Assembly (NCBI GenBank): GCA_036250195.1
Contig: JAVHZZ010000006.1
Location: 170,954,424-171,018,423, forward strand
DNA from: Mixophyes australis
Lineage: Eukaryota > Chordata > Amphibia > Anura > Limnodynastidae
Direction: 5' to 3'
Length of the DNA: 64,000 nt
Shown: piece by piece, positions 34,813 through 45,360 of the stretch
Numbering within the stretch: the first letter of the stretch is position 1
Layout of the letters: each line of letters starts with the position of its first letter
The notes under the pieces: generated by a model
What the model saw: only the letters and a program-made list of their open reading frames with translations
What the model was told of the DNA's origin: nothing
Database searches by the model: none
Translations under genes and position numbers: made by a program

Positions 34813-35949
34813 GTGATAGCGCTCAATTGCCCTATTGAGATTAAATGTTTGTAAAAAGGATATAGTAACTGCTCCGTGGTTCTATTGAAACTGGGTGATT
34901 GTTAAACAATCTAAAGAGGAGTATCGGCGGGTATGGAGTCAAAGGATGGGTGAATTGAAATGGTAAAAACATACATTTAATAACTAAAACAATAACATGT
35001 ACATGCAAAGTATATATACTTTGTAAATGGATAAAACACAGTGCAATATGTGATAATATGTCACTAACCAAATAAAAGTCCAAATATTACAACATATAAA
35101 TGAAAGTTCAAGTGATGCTGAAATGAGGTTAACCTGGGAAACCTCAAGGACAATGGAAAAAGTAATTGGTGGATCCGATATTGTACCAACCTTAATGTCC
35201 TGAGTGTCCACAGTGAGGTGAGAGAGTCCAGCATTATCCTTATTGATGTGTCCTGATGGACAAAAACCTAGGTGTCTGTATACAATCAACAGTGCTTCAA
35301 TCCACAGTCAGTAGTAAAGAGATTGCGTGGTAGCCAGCGTGCATTCCACAGTGGACCGCACAGCACTTCCGGTATGACCTCACAATGAGCGTGTGTACCA
35401 ACGCGTTTCATACGCTTAGCGAATTTCCTCAGGGGGCCATGATTGTGAGTGTGGAATATTGTCTTTTATAGTTGTCATCGTTAATTGCACATGAATATTA
35501 ATTATGAGGAATCTGGTCTTGATAATGAAAACCATTCATTAGTTTGTGTAGCTTGAGTGGATATGGAGCATACATAGTAAACTTAAAGATGGATTGAATA
35601 TGGATGGATGGATACACATACAAAGAGAGGAGTGTATATAACAGTAAAAATACATCATGCCCATTAAGACATAATGCAATAAATCAATAAATGGTGTAGA
35701 TATATTCTGGATAAATCGATCACAAAACAATCAGCCAGGTGAACACATAGTCTATAAAAATTAAATTGTTCAGATATCTTCCAGAGAGGAAGGAAGGTCG
35801 TATGATATAGTTGATGATTATGTATATTTATCAGAAATAAGGAGAGTATGTGTGTCATAGTCTGAACATCAAAAGGGGACTAGTCAGCAGGTCCATTCCT
35901 CACCAATACAACCCAATCGGGATAATATTTCTCAGACGTGTTTTTCTAC
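34813..35949. other. intergenic, no gene seen
   Basis: AT-rich. The word ACCAACGCGTTTCATACGC then TTCCTCAGGGGG at 35397-35437 resembles a motif repeated in frog dispersed repeats, but no boundaries are visible. Confidence 0.35.
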
Positions 35950-36064
35950 TAAACCAGATATTCCCAAGCAGTCTCCCATCTTGGTACTAATCTGGCAACA
36001 CTCTGCTTGGCTTCCAAGATCGGCAGAGGTTGGGCATGACCAGGGTGTTATGATAGTCGTGAGA
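35950..36064 (-). pseudogene. 5S rRNA-like sequence
   Basis: On the minus strand it reads TCATAACACCCTGGTCATGC, then GATCTTGGAAGCCAAGCAGA, then TTAGTACCAAGATGGGAGAC and TGCTTGGGAATA. This follows vertebrate 5S rRNA along its length, including the internal control region (GGAAGCTAAGCAGGGT and GGATGGGAGACCGCCTGGGAATA), with about one change in five. It is a 5S pseudogene or the head of a 5S-derived SINE (SINE3 type), not a working gene. Confidence 0.8.
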
Positions 36065-36370
36065 GATATCACGTAGTTCCAGCTAGTGTTAAATTGACAG
36101 CGTTCTGTTTATGTTGCTTGATCTTTCCAATGTCATCAAGGACTAAAGTTTCATAGCTATCAATCAAGCTTCCTTTGACCTGTCGTGGGTAAAAGGATGA
36201 CTCAGGTTTTAGGTTTGTATGTTTGTACATGTCCTGTTCTAGTCTAATGGTACGTTCCAATGGTGTTTTAGCGAATAACTTTTTAAGGTTTTAAGGTTTG
36301 TTCATTGCTTTATTTTAAATAAAACACTATATAGCTATAAAATCACAACAATAAGAGCAACAAATAACAG
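36065..36370. other. spacer, nothing recognised
   Basis: AT-rich stretch between the 5S-like sequence and the minisatellite. If the 5S match heads a SINE3-type element, its body would lie on the low-coordinate side (minus strand), not here. Confidence 0.4.
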
Positions 36371-36379
36371 ATACGTCTG

Positions 36380-38487
36380 TCCCATCATCACATTGCTGCC
36401 CCATCATCTCACTGCTGCCCTTTTCATCCCACCCTCACCACACTGCTCCTACCTTCACCACACTGATCCCACCTTCATCACACTGCTCCACCTTCACCAC
36501 ACTGCTCCCACCTTCATCACACTGCTCCACCTTCATCACACCACTGTTCCCTTCATCACACTGTTCCCCTCATCACACTGCTCCCACCTTCATCACACTG
36601 CTTCCACCTTCAACACACTGCTCCCACCTTCACCACACTGCTCCCACCTTCACCACACTGTTCCCACCTTCATCACACTCCTCCCACCTTCAACACACTG
36701 CTCCCACCTTCAACACACTGCTCCTACCTTCTTCACACTGCTTCACCTTCATCACACCACTGTTCCCTGCATCACACTGTTCCCCTCATCACGCTGCTCC
36801 CACCTTCACCACACTGCTCCCACCTTCATCACACTGCTCCCACCTTCATCACACTGCTCCCACCTTCACCACACTGCTCCCACCTTCACCACACTGTTCC
36901 CACTTTCATCACACCACTGTTCCCTTCATCACACTGTTCCCCTCATCACATTGCTTTCACCTTCACCACACTGCTCCCACCTTCATCACACTGCTCCCAC
37001 CTTCATCACACTGCTCCCACCTTCACCACACTGCTCCCACCTTCACCACACTGTTCCCACTTTCATCACACCACTGTTTCCTTCATCACACTGTTCCCCT
37101 CATCACACTGCTTCCATCTTCATCACACTGCTCCCACCTTCATCACACTGCTCCCACCTTCAACACACTACTCCCTCCTTCATCACACTGCTCCCACCTT
37201 CATCACACTGCTCCACCTTCATCACACCACTGTTCCCTTCATCACACTGTTCCCCTCATCACACTGCTCCCACCTTCACCACACTGCTCCCACCTTCATC
37301 ACACTGCTCCCACCTTCACCACACTGCTCCCACCTTCATCACACCACTGTTCCCTTCATCACACTGTTCTCCTCATCACACTGCTCCCACCTTCATCAAT
37401 CTGCTCCCACCTTCACTACACTGCTCCCACCTTCACCACACTGCTCCCACCTTCATCACACTGCTCCCTCCTTCATCACACTGTTCCCACTTTCATCACA
37501 CCACTGTTTCCTTCATCACACTGTTCCCCTCATCACATTGCTTCCACCTTCACCACACTGCTCCCACCTTCATCACACTGCTCCCACCTTCATCACACTT
37601 TTCCCACTTTCATCACACCAATGTTTCCTTCATCACACTGTTCCCCTCATCACACTGCTTCCATCTTCATCACACTGCTCCCACCTTCATCACACAGCTC
37701 CCACCTTCATCACACTGCTCCCACCTTCATCACACTGCTTCCACCTTCTTCACACTGTTCCCACCTTCACCACATTGCTCCCACCTTCATCACATTGCTT
37801 CCACCTTCACCACACTGCTCCCACCTTCATCACACTGCTCCCACCTTCATCACACTTTTCCCACTTTCATCACACCAATGTTTCCTTCATCACACTGTTC
37901 CCCTCATCACACTGCTTCCATCTTCATCACACTGCTCCCACCTTCATCACACTGCTCCCACCTTCATCACACTGCTCCCACCTTCATCACACTGCTTCCA
38001 CCTTCTTCACACTGTTCCCACCTTCACCACACTGCTCCCACCTTCATCACACTGCTCCCACCTTCATCACACTGCTCCCACCTTCATCACACTGCTCCCA
38101 CCTTCATTACACTTCCCCCACCTTCATCACACTGCTCCCACCTTCATCACACTATTCCCACTTTCATCACACCAATGTTTCCTTCATCACACTGTTCCCC
38201 TCATCACACTGCTTCCATCTTCATCACACTGCTTCCACCTTCATCACACTTCTCCCACCTTCATCACACTGTTCCCACTTTCATCACACCACTGTTTCCT
38301 TCATCACACTGTTCCCCTCATCACACTGCTTCCATCTTCATCACACTGCTTCCACCTTCATCACACTTCTCCCACCTTCATCACACTGTTCCCACTTTCA
38401 TCACACCACTGTTTCCTTCATCACACTGTTCCCCTCATCACACTGCTTCCATCTTCATCACACTGCTCCCACCTTCTTCACACTGGT
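36380..38487 (+). repeat. 21-bp minisatellite (2.1 kb)
   Basis: About 100 copies of CACCTTCATCACACTGCTCCC with variants (TTCCCCTCATCACACTG, CCACTGTTTCCTTCATCAC). The variants are arranged in a higher-order block, and near-identical blocks recur at about 37490, 37615, 37860, 38160, 38280 and 38400. The period is a multiple of three and stop-free on the + strand, giving frames of 710, 352 and 298 codons in all three phases. That shows periodicity rather than coding. Confidence 0.93.
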
Positions 38488-38655
38488 GTTTCCTCCCACA
38501 TTCCAAAAACATACTAGTAGGTTAATTGGCTGCTATCAAATTGAACCTAGTCTCTCTCTCTGTCTGTGTGTGTATGTTAGGGAATTTAGACTGTGAATGA
38601 GTCTCTGTACAGACCTGTGGAATTAGTGGCGCTATATAAATAGATGATGATGATC
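38488..38655 (+). mobile_element. V-SINE-like element, 5'-truncated
   Basis: Begins in the core (GGTGTTTCCTCCCACATTCC) directly at the edge of the minisatellite and runs to the tail GGCGCTATATAAATAGATGA. The head is missing, as if replaced by the tandem array. Confidence 0.75.
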
Positions 38656-39480
38656 CAGGTATAATCCATCAATTTCCATTACAAATTCCTTAACCATCCA
38701 TAAATGAGCTTTAAGTGACCCTTGCTGGGGCTTAGCGGCACAAGTGGATGGACCCAATAATGCCTTTTCTTTAACAATGTATAGATGAAGAACAATTATT
38801 ATTGATGCCTATTTGGCAATTAAATGTTGCAATTAAGGCAAGTCAAATGCAGGAGCTGTATCTCTGCTCTCTCTGGTAATAAGCAGCCAAGATTTGCAGA
38901 AAACACCAAAGTTACATGGGTCCCATCGAATGCACTAAAAATGTGCTCTCAATGTGTTATTAATGCATACATTTTTATTTCAAATAGGTCAAATGCAAGT
39001 TAAAATCTATGTGCTGGATTGCAAAAGCACTGTGGATATATGCTAATGAGACATAGATATACATTATTTTGATGTTGTACATTTAATTTTATTTTTTGTA
39101 TTGTAGATTTGTATTACTTTAGAATTTCTTAAGTTTATTTAAAAACTAATAAAAGGACAAATGCTTACGATTTCTTTATTCAAAATGAATGGAAATATTT
39201 TTGTCTGGGAAATTTTCTTTAAAAAAGGAAATCCAATTATTCATATATAAAATGTTTGCACCTGTCCAAAGTATGCCATTTGTATTGTCTGCCTGATGTT
39301 TCTAGTATCACAACTGACCTCTATTAGTTGCGTAGTGGGTTTTCAGATTGATGTCACTTCCGGTTTGTACCTTTCCATTTTTTTTCACTTTGCTCAGGAT
39401 TTTTGTTAAAACACTGGAGACAGTAGTGTGTTAGAGGGGGAGATCGCCCCAATCGCCCCCCCCCCCCTTCCTGGATCCAC
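38656..39480. other. intergenic, little recognised
   Basis: AT-rich sequence. The last 60 bp (GATCGCCCC, C-run, CTGGATCCACCCCTG) look like the right end of an eroded hAT-type element. Confidence 0.4.
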
Positions 39481-39483
39481 CCC

Positions 39484-40483
39484 TGTTTCAAACAAAGACT
39501 GCAGCAGTTCTTGCCAGTGATAAGAAGACCATTGACATGCCTAGGTATACGACAAAAAAATCCACCTCTTATGTGTGGAATTATTTTAACCAAATTCTGA
39601 CATCAATTGTCTAGCCATTTGTAGCATTGTAAACCCACAGTCAGTAGAGGTAGGGACCTTAACCATCTAGGATCCTCATCCATGTTACGCTATTTGAAAC
39701 GAGTTCATGGAAAGCTCTTGGGAAAATCAGAAACTTATGCTAAAAAATAACAACAAGCAGTCCAGCATCAGCTACTTCCCTTCTCTCATCTAGATCCCAC
39801 ACCTGCAATCTACACCCCCAACACCTTCATCATCAATATCCTCATAAGTGATCGGCGTTAGTCCTCCATCCAAGTTGCTAATGCGAGATTACTCCTCCCC
39901 TATCCAGGACTCCTCAGAAGAATCCTTGAGCGTTAGGCCCACTGCTGCTGCTGCTGGGGGTGGATCTTAAACCCAGAAGCAGACCAAGAAGAAGACTACT
40001 AGTAGTTTACAACAATTGACTGTTAAACAATCCTTAGCAAGTAAGAAAGCTGTCACCCAGTCGCAAAGATGATCATAGACGCCATGGCGACTATGCTAGT
40101 ATTAGATCTGCATCCAATATCCACTATTAATGCAGCTAGTTTTAGACAGTTAATTGAGGTCTTGTGTCCCTGTTACCAAATTTCATCACTACACCATTTT
40201 ACTAGAAAAGCAATTCCTCACCTGTACCAGGAGGTTACAAAAAAGAAAATAATTGGGATAAAAAATGCCATTCTACCCACTGTACACTTAACCACAGATA
40301 TGGGAACAAGCAGAACTGAGAAAACTAAAGATTATATGATTGTGACAGCCCACTGGGTTGGTAAATCGCCTTCAGCAGCAGGAACAGCAGCAGCATCTAA
40401 CAAACAATGCCAGATCTTTCAGAGGCAGGATACACTGTGTATCATCTGCTTCACTAAGAGGCATACTGCTGACAACCTGTTTG
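39484..40483 (+). pseudogene. hAT transposase pseudogene, part 1 (BED finger and N-terminal region)
   Basis: At 39530-39730 the + strand gives KKSTSYVWNYFNQI and, after stops, SHMLRYLKRVHG, the pattern of a BED zinc finger (DNA-binding). An open frame at 40069-40503 contains MATMLVLDLHPIS, then FRQLIEVLCPCYQ and AIPHLYQEV, then TTDMGTS, the usual N-terminal and early catalytic-domain order of Ac/hobo-type transposases. Stops and frameshifts show it is dead. A SINE interrupts it at 40484, it resumes at 40839, and an LTR element cuts it again at 41127. Confidence 0.75.
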
Positions 40484-40838
40484 TGGGCAGCACGGTGGCT
40501 TAATGGTTAGCACTTCTGCCTCACAGCACTGGGTTATGAGTTGGATTCCCAAACATGGCCTTAACTGTGTGGTGTTGGTATGTTCTCCCAGTGTTTGCGT
40601 GGGTTTCCTCCGGGTGCTCCGGTTTCCACCCACACTCCAAAAACATACTAGTAGGTTAATTAGCTGCTATTAAATTGACCTTAGTCTCTTTTGTTCTGTG
40701 TGTGTATGTTAGGGGATTTAGATTGTAAGCTCCAATGGGGCTGGGACTGATGTGAATGAGTTTTCTGTACAGCGCTGCGGAATTAGCGCTGCGGAATTAG
40801 TGGCGCTATATAAATAAATAGATGATGATAAAAAACTA
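40484..40838 (+). mobile_element. full-length V-SINE-like element inside the hAT pseudogene
   Basis: Complete order: tRNA-like head GGGCAGCACGGTGGCTTAAT then GGTTAGCACTTCTGCC and GAGTTGGATTCCC, core GTTTGCGTGGGTTTCCTCCG, tail GGCGCTATATAAATAAATAG with ATG repeats. A 17-bp internal duplication (GCGCTGCGGAATTA… repeated) lies near 40780. Confidence 0.85.
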
Positions 40839-41126
40839 AGGAATGTCATTGCAACATGGCTAATCCTGCTTGGAATCTCCTGAGGATATGTGATTTCTGA
40901 TAACACCACCAATATTGTGAGAGCATTACAGCGGGGGAAAGTCCATCACATTCCCTGTTTTTCTCACACAATCAACTTGGTGGTAGGGAACTTTTTAAAA
41001 AAAATGACAGTGACATGCAGGAGATGCTGTCTGTATCCCGAAATATTTCGGTTCATTTTTGGCATTGTGCAACAGCATGTAGGAGAATGCAGCAGCTGCA
41101 AGAAGAATAGAATTTGAGGTGGGAAT
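40839..41126 (+). pseudogene. hAT transposase pseudogene, part 2
   Basis: The frame at 40890-41117 reads VISDNTTNIVRAL then HHIPCFSHTINLVVGNFL. This is the hAT catalytic-region motif TDNA.N followed by H..C..H.LNL. It ends at GGAAT, the target site of the LTR element, and continues after it at 47382. Confidence 0.8.
41122..41126. repeat. target-site duplication, left copy
   Basis: GGAAT directly before the LTR's TGTCAC; the same five bases follow the other LTR at 47382-47386. Five-bp duplications are normal for Ty3/gypsy integrases. Confidence 0.9.
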
Positions 41127-43145
41127 TGTCACGGGCACTAGAAGTCTTTACCCAGGGATCACCAGGTGGTAGGCTTACCAGAGCAATGTAGGTGGTAATA
41201 TGGTACTCTGGTAGCAGGGTGATCACGGAACAGGAAATAGCAGATGATGAGATGCTCAGGAAAGTCTATGACTAGCAGCACTGGTAATATGGAGGTAATA
41301 ATACACGAGGAACTGTATGGACAAGGACACGTGAAGGTAGTCAGTGGTCTGCGATAGCAAGTTGTACCACTGCTATAGTGAGGAGGAATGTCCAACAGCA
41401 ACGAGGAAGTGATGAGAGTCAGCGGTCTGCGGATAGCAAGTTGTACCGCTGTCTGAGTGAAGGAATGGAATCCAAGTGGAGGTATCCGGGAAGTCAGTGG
41501 TCTGCGGTAGCAAGTTGTACCACTGCTATGTGAGAGGAATGGAACAGGTGATACAGGAACAGGGATCAGTGGTCTGCCGCTAGCAAGTTGTACCACTGAA
41601 TATATATGTGAGGAGGTGCACGGGGAGACACTGCAACACAGGATATACACGGCACCTTAAACACGATCCACAGTAATATGCACAATATATATATATGAAT
41701 GACTGAACAGCACTGCAAATACAGAAAGTCTCTTGAAGTAATCCGGCACAAGATAATACAGTCAATGATGGCAATAGACTCAGCGGATAGTAAACTCCAG
41801 AGGAGAACCAACACAGTCCAGCAAGATATGCAATACACCAGCACAGTCAATGAGAAGTACGCATAGCGTGGTTCAGAAGCAGGCAGTCAGACAGGAGTGC
41901 AGAGATACCTGAGCGGCAGGAGGCCGGCAGGATGAGAAGTCCCTGGATAGATGAAGCGGGGGTCAGTCGGTGCAGCGCACAGGTAAGTAGACCCACAGGG
42001 ACACGAATCCACAGGAATCAGTAGAGCGTGGAACTGGACTCTTGGAGGACCCAGGAGAATGGTGATGGTCTAGCAGAGGGATAAATGATGAGACACGAAT
42101 CCAATGCTGACAAGCGGGTAGAGACCAGCGGCACACAGGAAAGCGTGGAGAGCGGATCAGCAGTAGATGGACGATCAGCGCTGATAGCAGCAGCAGCAGG
42201 ACTCTGCGGACACACGGAGGTAACCAGTAGCAACCAGCAGGTGCAAATAGCGATGGAACACGGGAGCGCAGAGTAGACCTGGAACTGTTGATCACGGAGA
42301 GTAGCGGATAGCAATAATAGCAGCAGTCTCGAGGAAACACGGGAGAGATGAGATGAGCTGAAGACTGAAGTGCACAGAGGCAGCGGATAGGAATCAGCTA
42401 ACAGTCACGATGATGAAACACAGACGAGTTGCAGGTTGAAGACTGTAGTGCACGGAGGCAGCGGATAGGAATCAGCTAACAGTCACGATGATGAAACACA
42501 GACGAGTTGCAGGTAGAAGACTGTAGTGCACGGAGGCAGCGGATGGGAATCAGCTAACAGTCTCGATGATGAAACACAGACGAGTTGCAGGTAGAAGACT
42601 GTAGTGCACGGAGGCAGCGGATGGGAATCGGCTAACAGTCTCGATGATGAACAGGTGAGTGGATGTGAATAGAAGGCTGTAGTGCACGGAGGCAGCGGAT
42701 AGGAATCAGCTAACAGTCACAATAATATAAGGTAGAGTTGAAGTGGCTGAAGACTGTAGTGCACGGAGGCAGCGGATAGGAATCAGCTAACAGTCACGAT
42801 GATACACAGGATGGTAGAAGTGGTATGGGAACCACAGAGGTAGAAGTGGTTTGGAAACCACAGAGGTAGAAGTGGTTTGGAAACCACAGGAATCAGCAGC
42901 GCTGAATACACGAGGAAACACAGGAACACCTTCAGAGACTCATGGGGAATGAGACTCCAAGATCAGGCAACGTGGTGTTGACCACAGGTGCTTAATATAG
43001 GGAGTGTTGCCTGATCTGCCAATTAAGTTAAAGGGACATACACTGAAGGATTAGAAAGGGCTGCGCATGCGCAGACCCTCAGGATGGAGGACGACCACGG
43101 TTCCTAAATGTCCGGGAAGAAGCACTCACAGTCCGGTGAGTGACA
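41127..43145 (-). repeat. LTR (3' LTR in element orientation)
   Basis: 2019 bp, TG…CA ends. It contains three tandem blocks: about 41337-41600 (four ~78-bp units with a CAGTGGT/ACCACTG hairpin), about 42358-42815 (six ~78-bp units with GTAGTGCACGGAGGCAGCGG) and about 42817-42892 (three ~26-bp units GTAGAAGTGGTTTGGAAACC). Minus-strand frames of up to 163 codons in it simply follow the repeats. No AATAAA was found in the element's sense. Confidence 0.95.
43062..43073. promoter_or_regulatory. NRF1-type site in the 3' LTR
   Basis: TGCGCATGCGCA, a perfect match to the palindromic NRF1 site; the 5' LTR copy is at 47298-47309. Confidence 0.5.
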
Positions 43146-45349
43146 GTACCCCCCCTTTTAAAGGTGGGCACAGAACGCCTGGAACCGGGCTTGTCCGGAT
43201 TTTTGGAATAAAACTTCTTCAAAAGGGCAGGAGCATTAAGATCTTCAGCTTTGATCCAAGAGCGCTCCTCAGGACCAAAGCCCCTCCAATGAACGAGGAA
43301 ACGGAGGACTCCTCGCGAAATTTTTGCATCCAATACCTCAGTAATCTCGAAATCCTCCTCCTGATGAACTTGAACTGGCTGCGGAGCTGAGGGAGGAGTT
43401 GAGAAACGGTTGATGATAAGAGGTTTGAGTAAAGACACATGGAAGGCATTGGAAATCCGAAGATTCTTAGGAAGAAGAAGTTTAACACATACTGGATTGA
43501 TTACTTGAATGATCCTATATGGACCAATAAAACGAGGGGCGAATTTCATAGATGGAACCTTCAACCGAATATTTTTGGTAGATAACCAGACACGATCTCC
43601 AATTTTTAGTGGTGGAATAGCCCGCCTCTTCTTATCTGCGAAAGACTTATTTTTGTTAGATGTCTTCTTTAAACAGGTTTTGACCTGAGACCAGATATTT
43701 TTGAAGGTCTGACAAGCAGTCTCCACAGCAGGAACTTGGGTGGGCGGGAGGGCAGGAAATTCCGGACAAGACGGATGGTGACCGTGAACCACCAGCACTT
43801 GACTTTTTGAAGATGACTCCTGAGATCCATCTTCAACGTCCGATGACGTCACGAACGCCCGATGAGGAGGAAGGCGTTCAGACTGAACCTTATCGCACAG
43901 ATCCGTAGATGAAGGATCCTGTGGAGGAGGACCTGATGGAATAGACGAATGCTGTCTTTTGAATGAGACCACTTGAGAGAGACAACGATGATGACATTCA
44001 GCTCCCCAAGACGTAACTTGGGAAGTGCGCCAGTCAATCTGGGGAGAATGACATTGAAGCCATGGAAGGCCTAAGACAATCGGACTTGTCGTAACAGGAA
44101 GAATTAAAAACGAAATCTCTTCATGGTGTCGCACACCAATCTGAAGCGTTACTGGAGACGTACTCTGGGTGATGAGACCATTGATGAGACGTGATCCATC
44201 CATAGCAGTCACAGTAATCGGTGTTTTCAAAGTAATCACTGGTAGGGACCATTGATTCACTAGGGATTTAGCAATGAAATTTCCTGCTGCTCCAGAATCA
44301 ATCAGTGCTTGAGACTCAAAGGATTTGGTAGCAAAGGAAATCGTAACATCAAAAGCGCAGGCTTTTAATTTCGTAGAAGATGGAGAGGACTCCACGAACC
44401 CTAACCTTATCTCCCCAGTATTGGTTAGAGCCCGGCCTTTCTTGGGACAAGAATTGAGCATATGCATAGAATCGGCACAATAGATGCAAAGTCTATTCTT
44501 TATTCTTCGGTCCCTCTCCTCTAAAGTTAATTTGGAGCGACCTATCTCCATGGGTATCACCGGAGATGAAGCTGGGTGAAATTGAGGATTTGAGAGAAGA
44601 GGTGTTTTAACCGAAGTTGTTTTCTCAGGTTCTCTTTCACGAAACCTCAGGTCTACACGATGGCAAAGAGAGATCAAATCTTCTAAAGAGGAGGGTAGTT
44701 CTTGTGAAGTCAGTGCGTTTTTAATTTTATCGGAAAGCCCCTGCCAGAAGGCGGCGATCAGTGCCTCAGTGTTCCACTGAAGTTCAGAGGCTAATATCCG
44801 AAATCGAATGACGTACTGAGCCACAGTGCGAGATCCTTGGCGAAGACGGAGAATGCTGGATGCAGCGGAAATAACACGACCTGGTTCATCGAATACACTT
44901 CGGAACGTGGAAATAAATTCGGCACTATCCTGTAACAATAGATCGTTTCTTTCCCACAGAGGGGAAGCCCATGCGAGAGCTTGTCCAGAAAACAATGAAA
45001 TAAGATAGGCCACTCTGGAACGATGGGTAGAAAAATTTTGAGGTTGGAGCTCAAAATGAACTGAGCATTGAGTAAGAAAACCCCTACAAGTTTTGGGGTC
45101 TCCATCGTATTTTGACGGAGTAGGCAGGTGAAGCGTGGAAGCCGTAAACACCTGGGATGGCACTGGGGAAACGGAGGAAGGCACAGGAGCATCAACAGTA
45201 GTTGTGGCATCTTGCACAGACGTTCTTTGGGAGGCTAACGCCTGGTAACACCGCAGTAAATGCCGTTGGCGAACCTCCTGTTGCTCAATACGGTTAACCA
45301 GATGCCGCAGCATCTCTTTAGCTGTAGGTTCCGTATCTGGGTCTGTCAT
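43079..45349 (-). CDS. gag-protease-integrase tail-chromodomain polyprotein (756 codons)
   Basis: Domains in order: N-terminal coiled region 8-45; retrotransposon gag core about 75-240 (YDGDPKTCRGFL, then AYLISLFSGQALAWASPLW); CX2CX4HX4C knuckle 288-301; aspartic protease about 330-450 with DSGA at 351-354 and GLPWL at 427-431; integrase C-terminal linker about 523-643 (GHHPSCPEFP, IGDRVWLS, FHVSLLKPL); chromodomain about 666-714 (VHWRGFGPEERSW). In full-length relatives about 900 residues of reverse transcriptase, RNase H and integrase core lie between protease and GHHPS; here residues about 450-520 bridge the gap in frame. The ATG is 13 nt from the LTR. The last 21 codons are read from LTR sequence. 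No stop or frameshift, so it may still make a capsid/protease/chromatin-targeting protein. Confidence 0.92.
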   Translation of the reverse strand: MTDPDTEPTAKEMLRHLVNRIEQQEVRQRHLLRCYQALASQRTSVQDATTTVDAPVPSSVSPVPSQVFTASTLHLPTPSKYDGDPKTCRGFLTQCSVHFELQPQNFSTHRSRVAYLISLFSGQALAWASPLWERNDLLLQDSAEFISTFRSVFDEPGRVISAASSILRLRQGSRTVAQYVIRFRILASELQWNTEALIAAFWQGLSDKIKNALTSQELPSSLEDLISLCHRVDLRFREREPEKTTSVKTPLLSNPQFHPASSPVIPMEIGRSKLTLEERDRRIKNRLCIYCADSMHMLNSCPKKGRALTNTGEIRLGFVESSPSSTKLKACAFDVTISFATKSFESQALIDSGAAGNFIAKSLVNQWSLPVITLKTPITVTAMDGSRLINGLITQSTSPVTLQIGVRHHEEISFLILPVTTSPIVLGLPWLQCHSPQIDWRTSQVTSWGAECHHRCLSQVVSFKRQHSSIPSGPPPQDPSSTDLCDKVQSERLPPHRAFVTSSDVEDGSQESSSKSQVLVVHGHHPSCPEFPALPPTQVPAVETACQTFKNIWSQVKTCLKKTSNKNKSFADKKRRAIPPLKIGDRVWLSTKNIRLKVPSMKFAPRFIGPYRIIQVINPVCVKLLLPKNLRISNAFHVSLLKPLIINRFSTPPSAPQPVQVHQEEDFEITEVLDAKISRGVLRFLVHWRGFGPEERSWIKAEDLNAPALLKKFYSKNPDKPGSRRSVPTFKRGGTVTHRTVSASSRTFRNRGRPPS
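43149..43159 (-). promoter_or_regulatory. polypurine tract of the LTR element
   Basis: In element orientation AAAAGGGGGGG then TAC lies immediately before the 3' LTR, the usual primer site for plus-strand DNA. It is also translated (K-R-G-G) as part of the 756-codon frame. Confidence 0.85.
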
Positions 45350-45350
45350 G

Positions 45351-45360
45351 GCCTGATCTT
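45351..45360 (-). promoter_or_regulatory. self-priming primer-binding site
   Basis: In element orientation, AAGATCAGGC starts 2 nt after the 5' LTR. No TGG-type tRNA primer match is present. Instead it is exactly complementary to GCCTGATCTT, which lies at the inferred start of the transcript (47204-47195). This is the arrangement used by Tf1 and proposed for the vertebrate Tf1/sushi group, where the RNA's own 5' end primes reverse transcription. Confidence 0.8.

Noticed and set aside
36393..38525. 710-codon plus-strand frame (His/Thr/Pro/Ser repeats)
   Set aside because: Pure 21-bp minisatellite with parallel open frames in the other phases and no start context, splice sites or domain.
40484..40560. 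tRNA-like sequence with A-box and B-box words
   Set aside because: Part of a repeated SINE head seen at several places, with no intact cloverleaf; not a tRNA gene.
41159..41650. 163-codon minus-strand frame in the LTR, repeated at 45395-45886
   Set aside because: It lies in tandem repeats of the LTR leader and has no retroviral accessory-protein motif. Identity between the two copies reflects LTR identity only.
41963..42340. 125-codon and 98-codon minus-strand frames in the LTR
   Set aside because: They overlap each other in different phases in low-complexity repeat sequence; no conserved domain.
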